From NCBI GenBank assembly GCA_013398955.1, contig VWPU01006252.1:1-64000 (forward strand): a stretch of 64,000 nt of DNA, given 5' to 3'. The notes under the pieces were generated by a model. It was not told the DNA's origin. It saw only the letters and a program-made list of their open reading frames with translations, and searched no databases. Both the position numbers and the translations under genes were made by a program. This document shows positions 11,701 to 24,900 of this stretch, piece after piece. Position 1 is the stretch's first letter, and each line of letters opens with the position of its first letter. Source of the DNA: Callaeas wilsoni. Its lineage: Eukaryota; Chordata; Aves; Passeriformes; Callaeidae.

Positions 11701-14172
11701 CTGTTTGCCAGAGCAGCCCTGGTGTCCTTGTGCAGGACACCCGTGCTCAGGCTGAGCTGGGTCTCCTGCCCTGATTCTGGCACATTCTTACTGACACACA
11801 TTTTTGTACTATAATTAACTTAATTATCATATCATAAAGCAGCAGTATGATTTTGATCTATGCACTTCATGGTAGCCTTATAAAAACCAAATATTTTGAA
11901 AGGTAATTAGTAAGTAACTCACTGTGAAAACTCAGAGGTTGTGTTTTCCAGGACTGGCATTCTAATTGTGAATGCAGTCACACACGTAGGATCAAATGGT
12001 TCTGGAGATGCTGTTTGAAAAACTCTGAGAATGGCAATAGACTCTAAGTGGGCAGACCTCAGTGTTGCCAACAATTAAAAGAATTATATTAGCATATAGA
12101 AAATAACCCTTTCTGAATCACCTTTATTTCAGGATCCAGTTTCAGGAGAGAATGTGGAGTCTTGATACCGCTGTGGAACAACCATTAACTGCATAATGCC
12201 AGTCACAGGATACAGAAATGAGCAGGGAGTACTTTCATGGAAAGCATATTGTCATTTTCCTTGCATTGAAAGTCAAAGGCAATTAAAACATAATTTAATT
12301 AGAGAATATCTTATCAGCTGTAAAAAGTAAAATTGATTGGTATGCAGTGTAGGGATAACTTGGCTGCTGCTATTTGTAAAGTGATGCTGAGGCTGACAAA
12401 TTAGTCAGTTGGTTTTTTTATTTGATAATTTCATGTATTTTTATATTTTCTTTCACCACTGAAAGCATTTAATTAGCTAATGTTTGATTGCTCATTGTTT
12501 GGAAATGGAAAATATTGCAACTGTATTGTGATTTGAAGAGTTGTTGGCCTTGAGACTAAGCATCTTGCAGTACTACATCCTGCTCTCTCATTACTAAAAA
12601 TATTTATCTGATAATAGGATTTTTCCTATGATTATTTTTGTCTGTGTTACCGTGCAATAAGATGTTTTAGTCTCCAGCTTAAACATCCCATGAAGCTGGA
12701 AACAGATCAGCATAGCTCAGAGCAGCTCCAAATCAGTGAGCAATCTCCTCACTTGGAAGAATCCGTATCACTTACCCAAGGGCTGAATTTGGCCATGCAA
12801 AGAGGAGCCAATCAGCAGGGATGAGCACTGACAAACCAGCAAACCTGTTTCTATTTTTAAAAAGCCACAAAACAAAAGAGATAGACAATTTTTTTTTAAA
12901 ACATCTCTCTTACATTCATTAAACCAGAAATTTGTTCTCAGTTGCTGCTTGAGTAGAGTTGTAAGGTGGTTTGAATTAATAAATACTAAGAAAATATTCA
13001 AGTGTCTGTTCTTTTCTGATAATTTTATTCTTTAGAAGAGGAAGAGTTGATGACATGGCTTCATGGGTTTTTTGGCTATTTCTAATATTTCTGTTCTACT
13101 AAGAGAATATCAGCAGACTAACGTCCATTTGGATTCCCAGTTAAAGCATTACTTCCGTCAGAACGAGCACTTCTACAAGGAAATCCTAGAGCACTCTCAA
13201 AGGATTGGTATACTAATTAATTAATAAATAATTTAAATTAAAGTGGTCTTCCAAACTTGACTAAAATCAGATGCCAGTGCTTTAGGGGTAGGACTCCTGA
13301 CCTTTGTTTGTAATGCCTCTGTCCATAGAACTTCTATTGCGTTTGTAGAGATTAACTGGGTAAAGAAAGAGACTAATCTTTACTTGACTAAAATATTATC
13401 TTTGAGGTGGATTCTTTGGGGTTTTTTTTTGTTTGTTTGTGTGTGGGCTTTGTTTTGGGGTTTTTTTTAAGGTTTCAGGTCTTTTTTTTTTCCCCAGATA
13501 CAAATCCGTTCTTCTTGGGTCTACCAAAATCTTTTTGGAGTGTGGCAGCTGTGGTTTTTCCCCGCCAGGAAAATCTCTACAGAGGCATTTATTCCTGTGA
13601 AGCCCAGATTTCCGTGTGAGCTAACTTCTTTCAAAGTGGACACCCATAGCAATTGAATATGATTAATAAGGTAATTTCTGCTTTGCTCAAGGAAAGGATA
13701 TCAGTGCACGTGTACATCTTTTTATACTAGAATCAATTTCAGAGGATAGTTTTTCATATTAAATAGGTTAGGAATAAGAATGGTCTCATTTAGATGCAAG
13801 AAAATATACAGAATTCTGTACAAATATTCTAACGGTCTGAGAAGGGAAAATAATCTGAAGAAGTAACTCGTTAGGTCTCAGTGATACATGCAATTTTAAA
13901 AAAAAGATAACTAAATCAATTAGTTGTTTCTCAGATTGTTGGAGACAACTACTCTCAGGGATATCAGGTGTTATATATATGTATAAAAGATACATATTAT
14001 ATCTCATAATAATGCAATTGCTTCTATGTGAACTGGCGTTTAGGAGCTGGCCGAAAAAAATTATTTCACTTGAAAAGTCACACAAAAAGCTGTAAAAAAC
14101 CCAGCAGCATGTTACTGGAGACTCATAAGTACACTGCTAGAGATGTATATTAACTTTATAGTCTACTGTAGT
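8747..14172. other. AT-rich non-coding stretch
   Basis: No convincing exon or gene is visible. The 142-codon open frame at 9654-10082 has no recognisable motif. About 9120-9420 is rich in TAAT/ATTA and TTTGCAT-type motifs and looks like candidate conserved non-coding sequence (inference from composition only). A near-duplicate GGATATAG(C/T)GTTA occurs twice between about 10598 and 10640. Confidence 0.55.
13418..13494. repeat. T-rich low-complexity tract
   Basis: Runs of T alternate with GTTT and GT steps, including blocks of eight to ten T. It could be the remnant of a simple repeat. A spurious 70-codon frame rich in Phe and Leu runs through it. Confidence 0.7.
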
Positions 14173-14264
14173 TGAAGATGTCCCTGCTCAGGGCAGGTGG
14201 TTGGCCTTGATGACCTTTAAAGGTCTCTTCCCATCCCAACTATTTGATGATTCCATGATTCTTT
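14173..14264 (+). mobile_element. CR1 LINE 3'-end fragment
   Basis: The segment reads TTGGCCTTGATGACC, then TTTAAAGGTCTCTTCC, then CCAAC, and finishes in GATTCCATGATTCTTT. That is the characteristic 3' terminus of avian CR1, which ends in a short ATTCTATGATTCT-like repeat. Only about 90 bp remain, as is usual for strongly 5'-truncated copies. Plus-strand orientation follows from the terminal repeat lying at the right end. Confidence 0.85.
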
Positions 14265-17200
14265 GAATTAATACCAGAGATTAATTTAAAAGTTTGTGAA
14301 CAAAACCACTGAGAAAGCCTTTAGCTGCACCCAAAAGGGATATTTCATGAAAAGCCATGCAGTTATTAGGTCAAAATATTAAAGAGATAAACCAGCAATT
14401 TGTTATTTCACCAATTAAAAGTAATCAGCAAGCAATAGTTGCACAGCCTAATAAAATACCTCTCATTTTTGCTGCTCATTATAAACATCTCTGTACTTCC
14501 ACGTGCTTTGTACTGTGAATTTATTAAAAATACCTCAAAGCAGTAGGTTTGCCAAAAAGGCAAGATCACCTCTCAACAAGTAACAAAACAACTTCCAGAA
14601 GTGATGGCAGGCAGGAGAAGTGGTCACAAACTCTTAGCTCCCCTCCAATGAGTTTTACAAGACGCTTGAAGCTCTCATGCTCATCTGGGGAGATAAAACC
14701 TTCCCTGGTCTCTCCGTGAAGGTGCCATTGTTGTCCTTATTGCTGGTGAAAATATTGTAGGGCTGCTGAATGAGGGTGTAAAGAATTCAGAAAAAACTCC
14801 AGTTTGTGGAATTAATTTTGTGTTTTCAGTGGATGTCACGCAACTGGGGCTGGGTTCTGCCACTGCATCCACAAACAGCCTCCCCACAGGTGCTCACACC
14901 AGCGGGCTCAAGTGCCTGCAGGAACACAAACTGTACTGTGAGGAAGAGAATAAGACTCCTAATTTCAAAGATCCAGCTGTATTTTTGAGTCTTCATTACC
15001 TTTGCAGGGAGTAAAGAGCAGCTCTAAGCCAGCCAGCAAGATAAAAGCCTCCTCTCTTCAGTTACAAGGAGATCTATAAGAGGGATATCTGCTCTTTTTT
15101 TATTATTTTGTGGGTTTTTTTATGGGGAAGATAAGGAATACCTTAAGGAACATATTACAGGAATCAAATTTACAGAAATAGTCTAATTTTATATATTGAT
15201 GATCAAAAATATTTTTTAGTTTAGCCTAAAATTTCCCCTGGGAGGAAAAAAAAAGTAGAAGAAGAAGAAGTGATGTATATGATGTAAAGACATCCCTCCT
15301 AAATACATATTAAAGAAGAGTTGGCTACAGACACACAATAAATTCTGGGAATGCAGTTCTCTAATAGCCTGGAGGAGATGGTTGTTCTAAACAAAACAGA
15401 GTGATTTAATGAGCCAATGTACATCTGGGAGAATGAAGAATGCTGGCAATGTCCACCTTGGTAGCAACAAGCACACAGTCCAAATGTATGTTTGCCCAAA
15501 TCTCCCTTTCCTGTTTAAAAATCCTTCTCAAATCATCTGATGCTAGCAGGAGCATGTCAGATGTTGTTATGAATTACATAGGATTAAAAAAAAAGGTTGG
15601 GAGGAAGGCTCTGCATGGTGACAGAAGGTGTTTTGAGTATATAATGTTTCTTTTGGAAATTGCAGAACCATTGGCTTTTACTGATGTGACCAGTTTCTTT
15701 AAAAATGGGTAATACTTCCTAAAAAACCCCTGCAAATAAGAAACTAGGGCAGGCAGTGATACATTTTGATGCATATTTCACTCAGAAGAATCCCAAAGCC
15801 CAACACAAACACTACTGATCATGCCCTGCTCTAGACTCGAGGATAATCACTGCTACTGAAAGGAACGTGGTCCCACGTTCCCAGTGACAGGATTCTAGCA
15901 GAGTAAAAGAAATCCTCAAAAGTTCTTTTAGGTGATGGCAGACCTGACCAAAATGGTAATGGATTTTTGGCCAAGAAACTCAATATAAAGGCAAATAGAG
16001 AAGAGCTGTGTTAGTCAAACATGAGTTATTGGGCTCAGTGCAGAGCAAATGGATGAAATGACAGGATATGCTAGAGAGAAGGTCAGGTTACACAGTGCAG
16101 TGATCCCCTTTGGCCCTCAGCGGGTGAGTCTGTGAAACCCTACTCCTGCTGCAAGTCTGTAATTCCTGTACCACTATTGATTTATTTGTGAGAGACCATA
16201 CACAGAGATGATACCTGTGCATGATTACTGACAGCATTTGGCCATGAATTATGTCAGTAAAAACGTGTTTAAGTAGAATTACGACTTGCGTGTTCTTAAT
16301 TTCACGGCGAGATCAAGGCCTAAGGAGGAGAACAGGCATATTAATTTCCTAATGGGAATGCATAAAGTGCATTTTTGTTCACTGCTTCCCACCATTGGTA
16401 TTACCAGTGCAGCTTCTCCGTAGCAATAAAAGAGCTGGAACAGAAAAGTCTCAGGAGCTGTAACTGTAACATCAAAAATTTGTGGGTTTTTTCAGAGACC
16501 ACAAACTGGCACTGTGCTGTATGCTAACGTTCACATCACAGCTCTCACTGAGGAGGGACTGCTGATGTCCCTGGGAATTTCAAGAGGGAGAAGTCCATTA
16601 ATGTGTTGACTCATGATGATTTACAGATGGTCTCCATGCAAGTCAAATTTTTACGAAGAAATCGAGCAGTGTCATAAAGTGTGACCGCAGTTCAGAGCTC
16701 ACCTATTTCTGATTCTGATTCCTGGCTCTGTGAAATGGACATGCATCGTGTACTTCATAAAATGATGAAGATGGCTTTTTGCTTTCAAGCAACATTAAGA
16801 AAAAAAGAAAACTAGTAAATTACAATATAAATATCCTGGTGACCTAACTATAAAGTATTGCAGCCTAGCAGAGCCTGCTGTTCCACATGCGTGCATTTTA
16901 TTTTATATGCACATTATAAAACTGGTGTCTAAAGAAATCTGTGTCACACAAACTTTTAATATCAAATATTAATTTTTGATAATAACATAACACAACTAAA
17001 AATCCATCTGAATATATATAGAAGGGAAAATACTACATTTATATTATGTATATCCTTCTGCTCTTACAAATATTTTGGGTGTTGAGTTTTGACAGCTTTT
17101 CCTCATTATCGAATTTTCAAAATAAAATCCTGAAAGATACCTGAAGCTGTTCACCAGTATACAGTAGTTATTTGTATGACATTTCCTTTTAACATTTATG

Positions 17201-18186
17201 ACTTTTTTCTATAATTAAACACAGTATAATGATATTTGGGGGGGAAAAAAAGCCTTCAAATATATACCAGAAAGCATACCAGCCCCTTACTAAAATAAAG
17301 TCAGGAAAACTGGTTTTACTTTCTAAAGACTTATGGTCTCCAGTAACAAATATTCACGTTCAATTGTATTAATATCATTATTTGAGCCAGAAATATTGCT
17401 TTAGCAGGCAATCTGTCCAATAACATTTGCAAACGTCCCATAAAGGGGATCTTGGTTAAAAGAAAGTGTTTGCTATACATAGTTTATTGCCACTCTATCA
17501 GTTTCTGGTTTGTTATTCTTAAAATAGTATTTGCTTTGCTTAGTCTTCCCCTGTTTGCTGTTCATTAGTCAAACCAAATAACAAATTAGAGTCATGTGAT
17601 CATGTCAAAGCTGGCTGACAGGATAAGTAAAATTATATAAATGACCACTGAGGCATGAATTGTAAATAACTATCAAACATAAATACACAGTTAACGTATG
17701 AATATAGGTTACATTTGTGTCAAATTGCACCAAAACACTCACACAAAAGACTCAGTGAAATCAAAACCTAGGAATTTTAGAAGTTTACCAATATGTTACC
17801 CCAACAAAAAGTACAATTTTAAAAATAGTTATTTTCTGTTGGCATATTATAAATAATGCCATGTTACAGCAAAAACAACTCACTTAAATATTCTAACAGT
17901 TAGTAAATGGAATAAACAAGGTTTCCAAATGACTGGTCAATAGCCTGTCATTCTGTTTACTTGGCATTTGATTGCTCAGCTATTTTATTCGTATGTCGAA
18001 AGTTGCAAGTGGGAACCATTTGAACCATTTGGATAAAATCCTGCAGATTAAAAAACGAACAGATTAAGCATTTACAGGTTTAGTTTCATAGTTTAAGAAG
18101 TCTTTACAATTATAGTAGCAACAAAAATAGGCAAGGTAGGGCAAGTTCCTGAAACAGTAGCTTCAGTTACACCAGCAAACATATGT
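14265..18186. other. AT-rich non-coding stretch
   Basis: No recognised gene. A locally GC-richer patch at 14820-15010 is open in two plus frames (60 and 64 codons). It follows a good acceptor-like sequence (TTTTGTGTTTTCAG) ending at 14829, so an isolated exon is conceivable but unsupported by any known protein. A short GAA repeat lies near 15258-15272. About 17400-18060 is AT-rich with homeobox-like motifs and no open frame. Confidence 0.5.
15862..15881. other. Perfect 9-bp stem hairpin
   Basis: GGAACGTGG, a TC spacer and CCACGTTCC form a perfect inverted repeat with a 2-base loop. The stem contains an E-box-like CACGTT and its complement. No flanking element is visible. Confidence 0.7.
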
Positions 18187-18325
18187 TTAAGGAGCTGAGG
18201 AGTGTGTCAGAGGCTTTAGAGAGGTCCAGATAAATATCACCTGTAGCCCTTCCCTTGTCCACTGATGTAGACACTCTATCAGAGAAGCTCAGGACAATTC
18301 TTCTGAACTTTATAAAGGCATAATT
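18187..18325 (-). mobile_element. CR1 LINE internal fragment (decayed)
   Basis: The segment AGAGAGGTCCAGATAAATAT, then CTTCCCTTGTCCACTGATGT and CTATCAGAGAAGCTCAGGAC, follows the order of motifs I recognise in the reverse complement of the CR1 reverse-transcriptase region. These are the pieces about a pairing of two-base changes in AGGTCCAG, a CCCT(C/T)-TCCACT block and a TC-(A)TAGAAGGAGATCAGG-like block. Divergence is high, so the boundaries are approximate and the assignment is moderate. Confidence 0.55.
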
Positions 18326-21300
18326 AATTTTGAATTCTGAAATCTTACCGTGTATTTCTGCCTCTCAGTAGGTAGATGAAAGGACAGGAACAGCACAGCA
18401 ATTCTAGGAAGAAAGTGAGAAATACCTCACCCCACTGAGGGCAGTGCCTGCACGGACCCTGTCCTGCTCTCTCCTGCACAATGAGCACCTCAGGATGCTC
18501 ACAAACACCAGCTCTGCCCTCTGTAGGTTTCTGTACGCGCTGTAGGTTCCTAAGGCAAGAATCTTGGTTCAGGTTTGGATTGCTGCTTTCTTCCAGCACT
18601 TTCGGCTGTGCTTGAAATACGTGAAAACACAGGGGGATAACAAGAGGAGAGGGCAAAGATGAAAAGCACGTCTGATACCCTGAGGCATCCTTTGCCAAGG
18701 GACAGCTGGCACATGGTGGCCCTCGATGGTCTCTACAGGCTATTTCTTGCTGAAGTCTAGCACCAGGAGGATTTTCATTGCAAGTTTTTCCAGGAATGTT
18801 ATTCAGACATGGTAGACACTTCACTGAATTTCACATTAACAAGCTATGATGTTAAATAAAGCACTGAAAATCTTAATCAAAGTTATGAGTATCAACAAGA
18901 AGCAAAGTAGCTAATAGATTAGCTGCTGAACAAAAGTTTTCTATGATTAATTATTTTATAGTGCACTAATTTAGTTTTCTCGATCTCTAACTTCAAATAT
19001 CTATACTAATTAGTTGCCAACCTACAATATAATAAATGAGATAATGAAATAAAGATGTTTTGAATCTCCATTTCTATTACATGCACAATTCGAAGCATGT
19101 TAACAGACAAGATGAATTCTGATTATTTTTTCTTAAGGATATATTAGCATATCATTATGTACATGAATGCCAAATAATCACCTTCTCACAAGAATAATGT
19201 TCAATTACTAAATCCACAGGAATTTGGAAATAAAACAAAATATTACACATCAGATGAAGACTGGCACGGGTTAAGTTTACAAAGACATCACACCTTTCTC
19301 CATCACATTTTCACCTGCTCATGTGATGCACACTTCTGCTTTGATGGAAAATTCCTTTGGGTCTTCTTGGTGTAAAGCTGTTGGTGCTCGCAGCAAAATT
19401 TGCAGAGCAAGTGGTGAACAGAGAATGTTTTCACTCGGCTGTTAAACCAGAGAAATATCCACAGCATTTTTCACAGTTCATGAAAGGGACCATCAATTTC
19501 TGTTAGCTTTGTTCAATTTGGGAACAAGTTATACAAGCTTATTTTCTTCTATGAATTTGGTTGGGGGGGAAAAAAAGGAGTTTTTTTCTGAATTTGTTTT
19601 AGAAAATTGAGCTCTTAGGTCCCAAATTTAGACTGGAGGAATTTGCAATATTCCCCATGGAAGCTAAAGAAACTCTTAAGGAGCCTTAGACCGAAGCAGT
19701 ATTATTTATTTTCCTGAAAGCAGTGATGACAGTCAAAGCACGAGCAGTGTGGCTTGTTTTATGTATCAACCTCGCATGTTTTCCTGTCAGCTTTGCAGTT
19801 TGTCATCCACAGCTTTGCCTCCAAATAGCATGAACTTTGAGGACAGCAAGCTGAAATGAAAGACTCCCTGCCTCCTATAGAGAAGAAACAAGGCCACCAA
19901 GGAATAGCAGAATATCTGTTTATTCCACTTTATGTAGCCTAAACTGTGGAAAAATATTGCATTACTAGTAGAAACATAATACAATTCTGCTAATGGTAGT
20001 ATAATTTGTTGTTACTATTTGGAGTGAATCTGTGAGTAATCTAGCTCGTATAACAGATGAAATTGTAAAAGAAAATACTAAATGCAAAATCTGATCTACA
20101 AAAGCAAAGAATGAGCTGGAACAGCTGCAATAGTTTATTATGAATACTTGTCAGGATTGTTCAGCTCGAGCAGTGCTTGCCAGCTGGAGTGCAGTTGTTC
20201 CGAGAGGGAGGTGAGATATCCTCCTCTCTACGTGGAGAAACAACGCAGCTAAGTGAGCTTAAACGCACAAAATGCCCTGGTATTTCACTGCAGTATTGAC
20301 TGCTGGAGGGATTCTTAGAGACAGAAATGCCTTCCACCACTTCAGGCAGTGTGCCAGAGCTGCACCTGGAGCAGGAGCACCTGCAGGCTGGAGCACACAG
20401 GTGAAGTTCAGGCTTCTATCACTTCCATCTTTCTATAAACTTTATCAGTTGTTGGGGTTGTTTTCCCTCCTACAGGTGCAAGCTGCAGATGAGTGGTCAG
20501 TGCTACTGCCTGGGTGCAACCTGCAGAATTTTCTCCTCATTCTGCCAGGGACTGAGTGGCTGGGAATTGTACCTGCCCTGAGCAGCTGCATTTGTGACAA
20601 GCCACATCCCATTGCATCCCATTTACAACTCACCCTGTCAGGTTATCATGGAGAACATTAGTTTGCAAGGTAATAAAGATTTGTATCATGTGAATTGGAA
20701 AAGGAGATACAAACATCCACCAATATTTAAAATAAGTGCAAGAGGGCTTTTTCACTAATTAAAACTGGCATAAACTGAGTTTATTAGACTGAAGTTCTAC
20801 AGCATGTCAGCGTTGTGTTAGAATCATTTTAAATATGCTGGAAACACAGCATGAGACTAAGTTCACACAGACTTGCAGTTACACTGGTCAAACAGCACTA
20901 ATAAAACTATTTTACTTGAGGTTTGATCTAAAGCCCATGAGAGTCTGGCTATTGCATTCAGTGGGCATGGAGTTCAACCCTTGAAGAAACAGCACTTGAT
21001 CCTTGTATAATTACTTATGTTACTTGCTGAATATATTATTTCTTAGATAATCCTTTACAAGTAACTACCTACCAACATCCTTTACAAGTTACTACCAGCA
21101 GGTAGAACATTTAAAAACCTCAGAGCACTTATTCTTGTTGTTTTCCTTTTCAATGCTTTCAGATCCTGTTTATTACTGCCTCCCTGCTTCCCTAGTATCA
21201 GGGAAAAAAAGTGGTTTTCCAGTAAGAAGAAACATTTATGGTATCACTGAAAGACTTCTGCATGCTCTTCACTACAATGCATCACATCTCTTACGTTCAT

Positions 21301-21458
21301 TTTAGAAATGCTATTTCAGCCACCGGTGTTTTATTAAATTAATTGTTGCAGTGTGGCCATATTTTACTGGGAGTTGCAGGTATGTCAGCATAAAGGTGGC
21401 ATCTGCTCTTCTCACTGCATTTGCCGATGTCTGGTCAGTCTGACCATTGTCGTACGCA
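18326..21458. other. AT-rich non-coding stretch with one exon-like patch
   Basis: A 159-codon minus frame (18345-18824) shows no recognisable domain. At 20476 a strong acceptor-like sequence (TGTTTTCCCTCCTACAG) precedes a GC-richer, stop-free plus-strand segment running to 20658. The opposite strand is also open over 20445-20633, which weakens the coding case. The remainder is AT-rich. Confidence 0.45.
21050..21103. repeat. 27-bp direct duplication
   Basis: ATCCTTTACAAGTAACTAC at 21050 is followed 27 bp later, at 21077, by ATCCTTTACAAGTTACTAC, with a single mismatch in 19 bases. It appears to be a two-copy local duplication. Confidence 0.75.
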
Positions 21459-21460
21459 GT

Positions 21461-21932
21461 CACACAGAATCAGAGGCTGGCTGAGGTTGGCAGGAACTTC
21501 TGGGATCATCTTAGCCCTGCTCAAGCAAGGCCACCCCAGAGGTGCTGCCCAGGACCGCACCCAGATAACTCTGAATGTCTCCGGGAGTGCCACCCCACAC
21601 CCCGCGGGCCCCTGCTCCCGTGCTCAGCCACCCTCCCAGGGGCACACAGAGCCTCCTGCCTTTCCCTTGTGCCCACTCCCTCTGGTCCTGTCTCGGGAGG
21701 ATCACTGAAGAAAGCCTGGCTCCAGCTTCGTCACACCCTCCCTTCCAGAATTCACACGCATTCCCGAGGTCCCCAGGCACTCCCTTCTCCAGGCTGGGTG
21801 GGATGAACAGTCCCAGCTCTCCTGTGGAGATGATTCAGGCCCCTCAGCACCTTCGTGGCCCTTTGCTGGCCTCTCTCCAGCACCTCCAGGTCTCTTTTGT
21901 ACCAGAACTGGCCACAGCCCTCCAGACAGTAC
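21461..21932 (-). mobile_element. CR1 LINE 3' fragment, about 470 bp
   Basis: Plus-strand text begins CACAGAATCAGAGGCTGGCT, then GAGGTTGGCAGGAACTTCTG and CTGCTCAAGCAAGGCCACC. This is the familiar reverse complement of the CR1 3' region, so the element lies on the minus strand with its 3' end at about 21463. On the minus strand the 5' part still encodes a recognisable trace of the CR1 ORF2 C-terminal region, including RDLEVLERGQQRATKVLRGL. It is more GC-rich than its surroundings. Several overlapping ORFs of 60-138 codons here are relics or shadows of this element. Confidence 0.9.
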
Positions 21933-24900
21933 AAGGAAAACATTTACTGACTATAATACACAAACTAAAGCATACTGCTACTGAATTATGAGAACTTATA
22001 GCTGAAAAAAATCAGGAAAAGTGGAGTCAGAAGTTTGTACATACAAACATGAAGGGAATGAGATTTCAGGTGCATAACTGAGTATATGAATACAGAGAAC
22101 TTTTTGCATGCTAAAGAATAGAATAGTAAGCATGTCTGTGGTGGAGAGGATGAAACATGGCAAACCATCCATTAATAAGTATCTATTTTCCTTGACAAAT
22201 GCCTAATTATTCAACAGAGTAATTTAATGTTCTGTATTAAGTTGAGAGGCACACAAATTAAAATACCCACATCAATGGGCTCTGCTCAGTATTCCCTGCT
22301 CACTCCCACCAAAACATTCACAAACCTCAGCAGAGAATTTTCCTGAGATCAGCTAATAATGTTTTGTACCCTGCAAATGAGCCCTTAAATCTCTAAAGTT
22401 GATTTTTCTACCAAACCACAAAACTGTCTTTCTATCCTTCTTTAAGAATCCTCTCTGCCCATTTGCTTTACCTCTTACATATACCAAAATGTAACTCAAT
22501 TAAAGCTGAAGAATTAAAATATCACAGTTTAGGAGAAAGTAAAAAAAAAGAAAATTAAATTAAGTCTTTAATAAAGACACTCAAATAAAGACAATGGGAA
22601 GTCCATATATTTCAGGTGCAATAGGAGGCTTGAATTGGAAGCCCATGGAAACACTTGAAAAGCAGCTGGTCACAGCCATAAAACAACCAGAGAGAAAAAC
22701 ACTTCCAGGCAAAGCAGCAAGCCTGTAAGGGAGACAGTGGATCTACTGAATGAACAGCAGCTGAAAGGAACCACTGTGTAGAAAAGTGGCATTGCAGAAT
22801 AGTTAAATGACAAGTCTGTAAAGCTTGACCCAAAAAATATTTGAATAAAATAAATACCTCAAAAGCTAATGGTCCATAATGCTTGATGCCAACAGGATGA
22901 AATCAAGTAAAGGAAAGGGATGAAACAAGGGTCAATGACAAATTATAGTATGGTATTAATTTCAGGAAAATAAAGACAAGGAGGATTTAGCCACACTAGA
23001 AGATCGTGTACTGATTAACAGTAAATTGGTAACTGCAGTAGCTTGGAAGTTAACAGCGCTGAATAATACTGAACTTAAAAAGTAAGTAGCCTAACTTTTC
23101 ACAAGGTATGCTATTTATTTTTAAATATCAAGGAGAAATGGAGAGGGTAAAAATATAGCTGTCTTAAGAAGTAAGACAAGCAAAGTCTGCATCAATATCA
23201 GATAACCCACAGAGTATTTGAAGGACGTATATTCATCAAACACCAAAACAATGCTGTGAGAGGGTCAAACATCTTTAATCTCCAATTTACTGTATGAAAT
23301 GAAGAAGCATTCAATTGGAACATGCAGAGATCACATTTCACATACTCTAACACATTAGATGCCAGTGGAATTAGCTATGAATTTGCCCTAGAAAAATATG
23401 TGTGTTTTAAATTGCACAATATCTACATTTATATCCTAATCCTTTTTTTTCTTCCCACCTAAGATCAGCTTCTGCTTGAGTACTCTGGAAAATGGATCTT
23501 AACGACTGTATGATTTTGACCACAACTGAGATTATTTGGCAATGCCACCCCTATCATGAGACAAGGAGAAGGGAGAGTTATTAGAAGCCACACTTTTATC
23601 CTAAGCTTTTTCTATTTTTAGCCAGTATTTTGCGTGTGTCTATAACAATGTTTTCATGTGTTTATCAAAAAATGCAGCAACAACCCCTTTCAGCACTTCC
23701 TTTCATTGTGGAATCTGATTCTATTTCCCATGCTCGAGTCTCCCATCTGGGGCAGCGTGTGCAATATTGCTTTCTGCCTAAGGGCTAGATTCAGGGAAGT
23801 AGTTCCACCTGATGCGTCAGGATTTCACCAGACAGGAGGGTGGAGGTTACACCTGGGCCAGGTTTGGGCAGGAGTGTGTTTAACTTGATCCTCAGTGTGC
23901 CTTTGGCCAAGTCAGCCCCTGCCAGCCAGCCCCTGCGTGCAGGGAGGTGAGAGCCCTGGGCAAAGCCGGCTCCCAGCCTGCCTGGCTCGGCTCTAAGGAA
24001 ATCTCTGCATGTGCCTGAGAACGGTGCCACGCCAGCCTCATCCCTCTCCTCAGGTACTGCATTTCTACCCAGTAACCATTTAACACAAAGCACAGAGCCA
24101 GTGCAGAGACAGGAAAGCTGAAAGGAAGGGCTTCCTGTGCTACAAACCATGATACTTCTGGTGCCCTTTCTCACCTGTGGAATACAGCTTGAATTCCCTT
24201 AGGCATCATGGCAGAACTTCAGCTGGAGTGTGAGAGTAACGCCAGTGAAATACTGTGAACTCAGGCTCTCCATTTCCTGGGAGAAAGCTCTGGTTTGAGC
24301 AGATGAAGCAATGGTATTGTTGTAGGCATGATAAATTAAAGGTACAAGCAGAACTTGCAGGAAAAGTTATCTTTCTAAGGCTAACTGAGGCAGTGACACC
24401 GAACCCCCTGTGGTCAGGTCTGGAGGTTTGCTGGTAGGCAGGGTGGGCAGTGGTACTGACACCATTGCCTTCCAGTGAGTGACAAACTGAAATGGGGCGC
24501 TGTCAGAGCATCCATCAAAGGCAGGGCTAGGAAGTGAGACAGATCGGCCCCAAATCATAATTCCATTCCCCCTTTCAAATCGTTCTACATCATCCTCTCT
24601 AATGACCTCCAGGCCAGTGATGAGCATGCATTAAGCCTGCTTATGCAGACTGTGTTAAGTATGATTACACATCACACTGCAAGGTTACATGAGATACATG
24701 GACTGATGTATGGCAGAGCTCCACGTCAAGGCACAAACATTCATTTGACAGTTGCAAGGTTGTTTTCTTTTTTTTTTTTACTTTTTAAATGTTTGAGGTA
24801 AGGGTAATTTAAATATAATTTTAACACCAAGGCATGCTATCCTAACAAGCCTGGGGAAATACAGCACTGTCCAAGGAATTCTCTCCAGCTCATCATAAGG

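Noticed and set aside
18345..18824. 159-residue minus-strand ORF
   Set aside because: No motif, and its composition is that of translated non-coding DNA next to a CR1 fragment. Cysteines show no domain-like spacing.
21421..21991. Several overlapping ORFs of 60-138 codons
   Set aside because: They lie on a decayed CR1 fragment in both orientations. Only the minus-strand trace of ORF2 is meaningful, and it is a relic.
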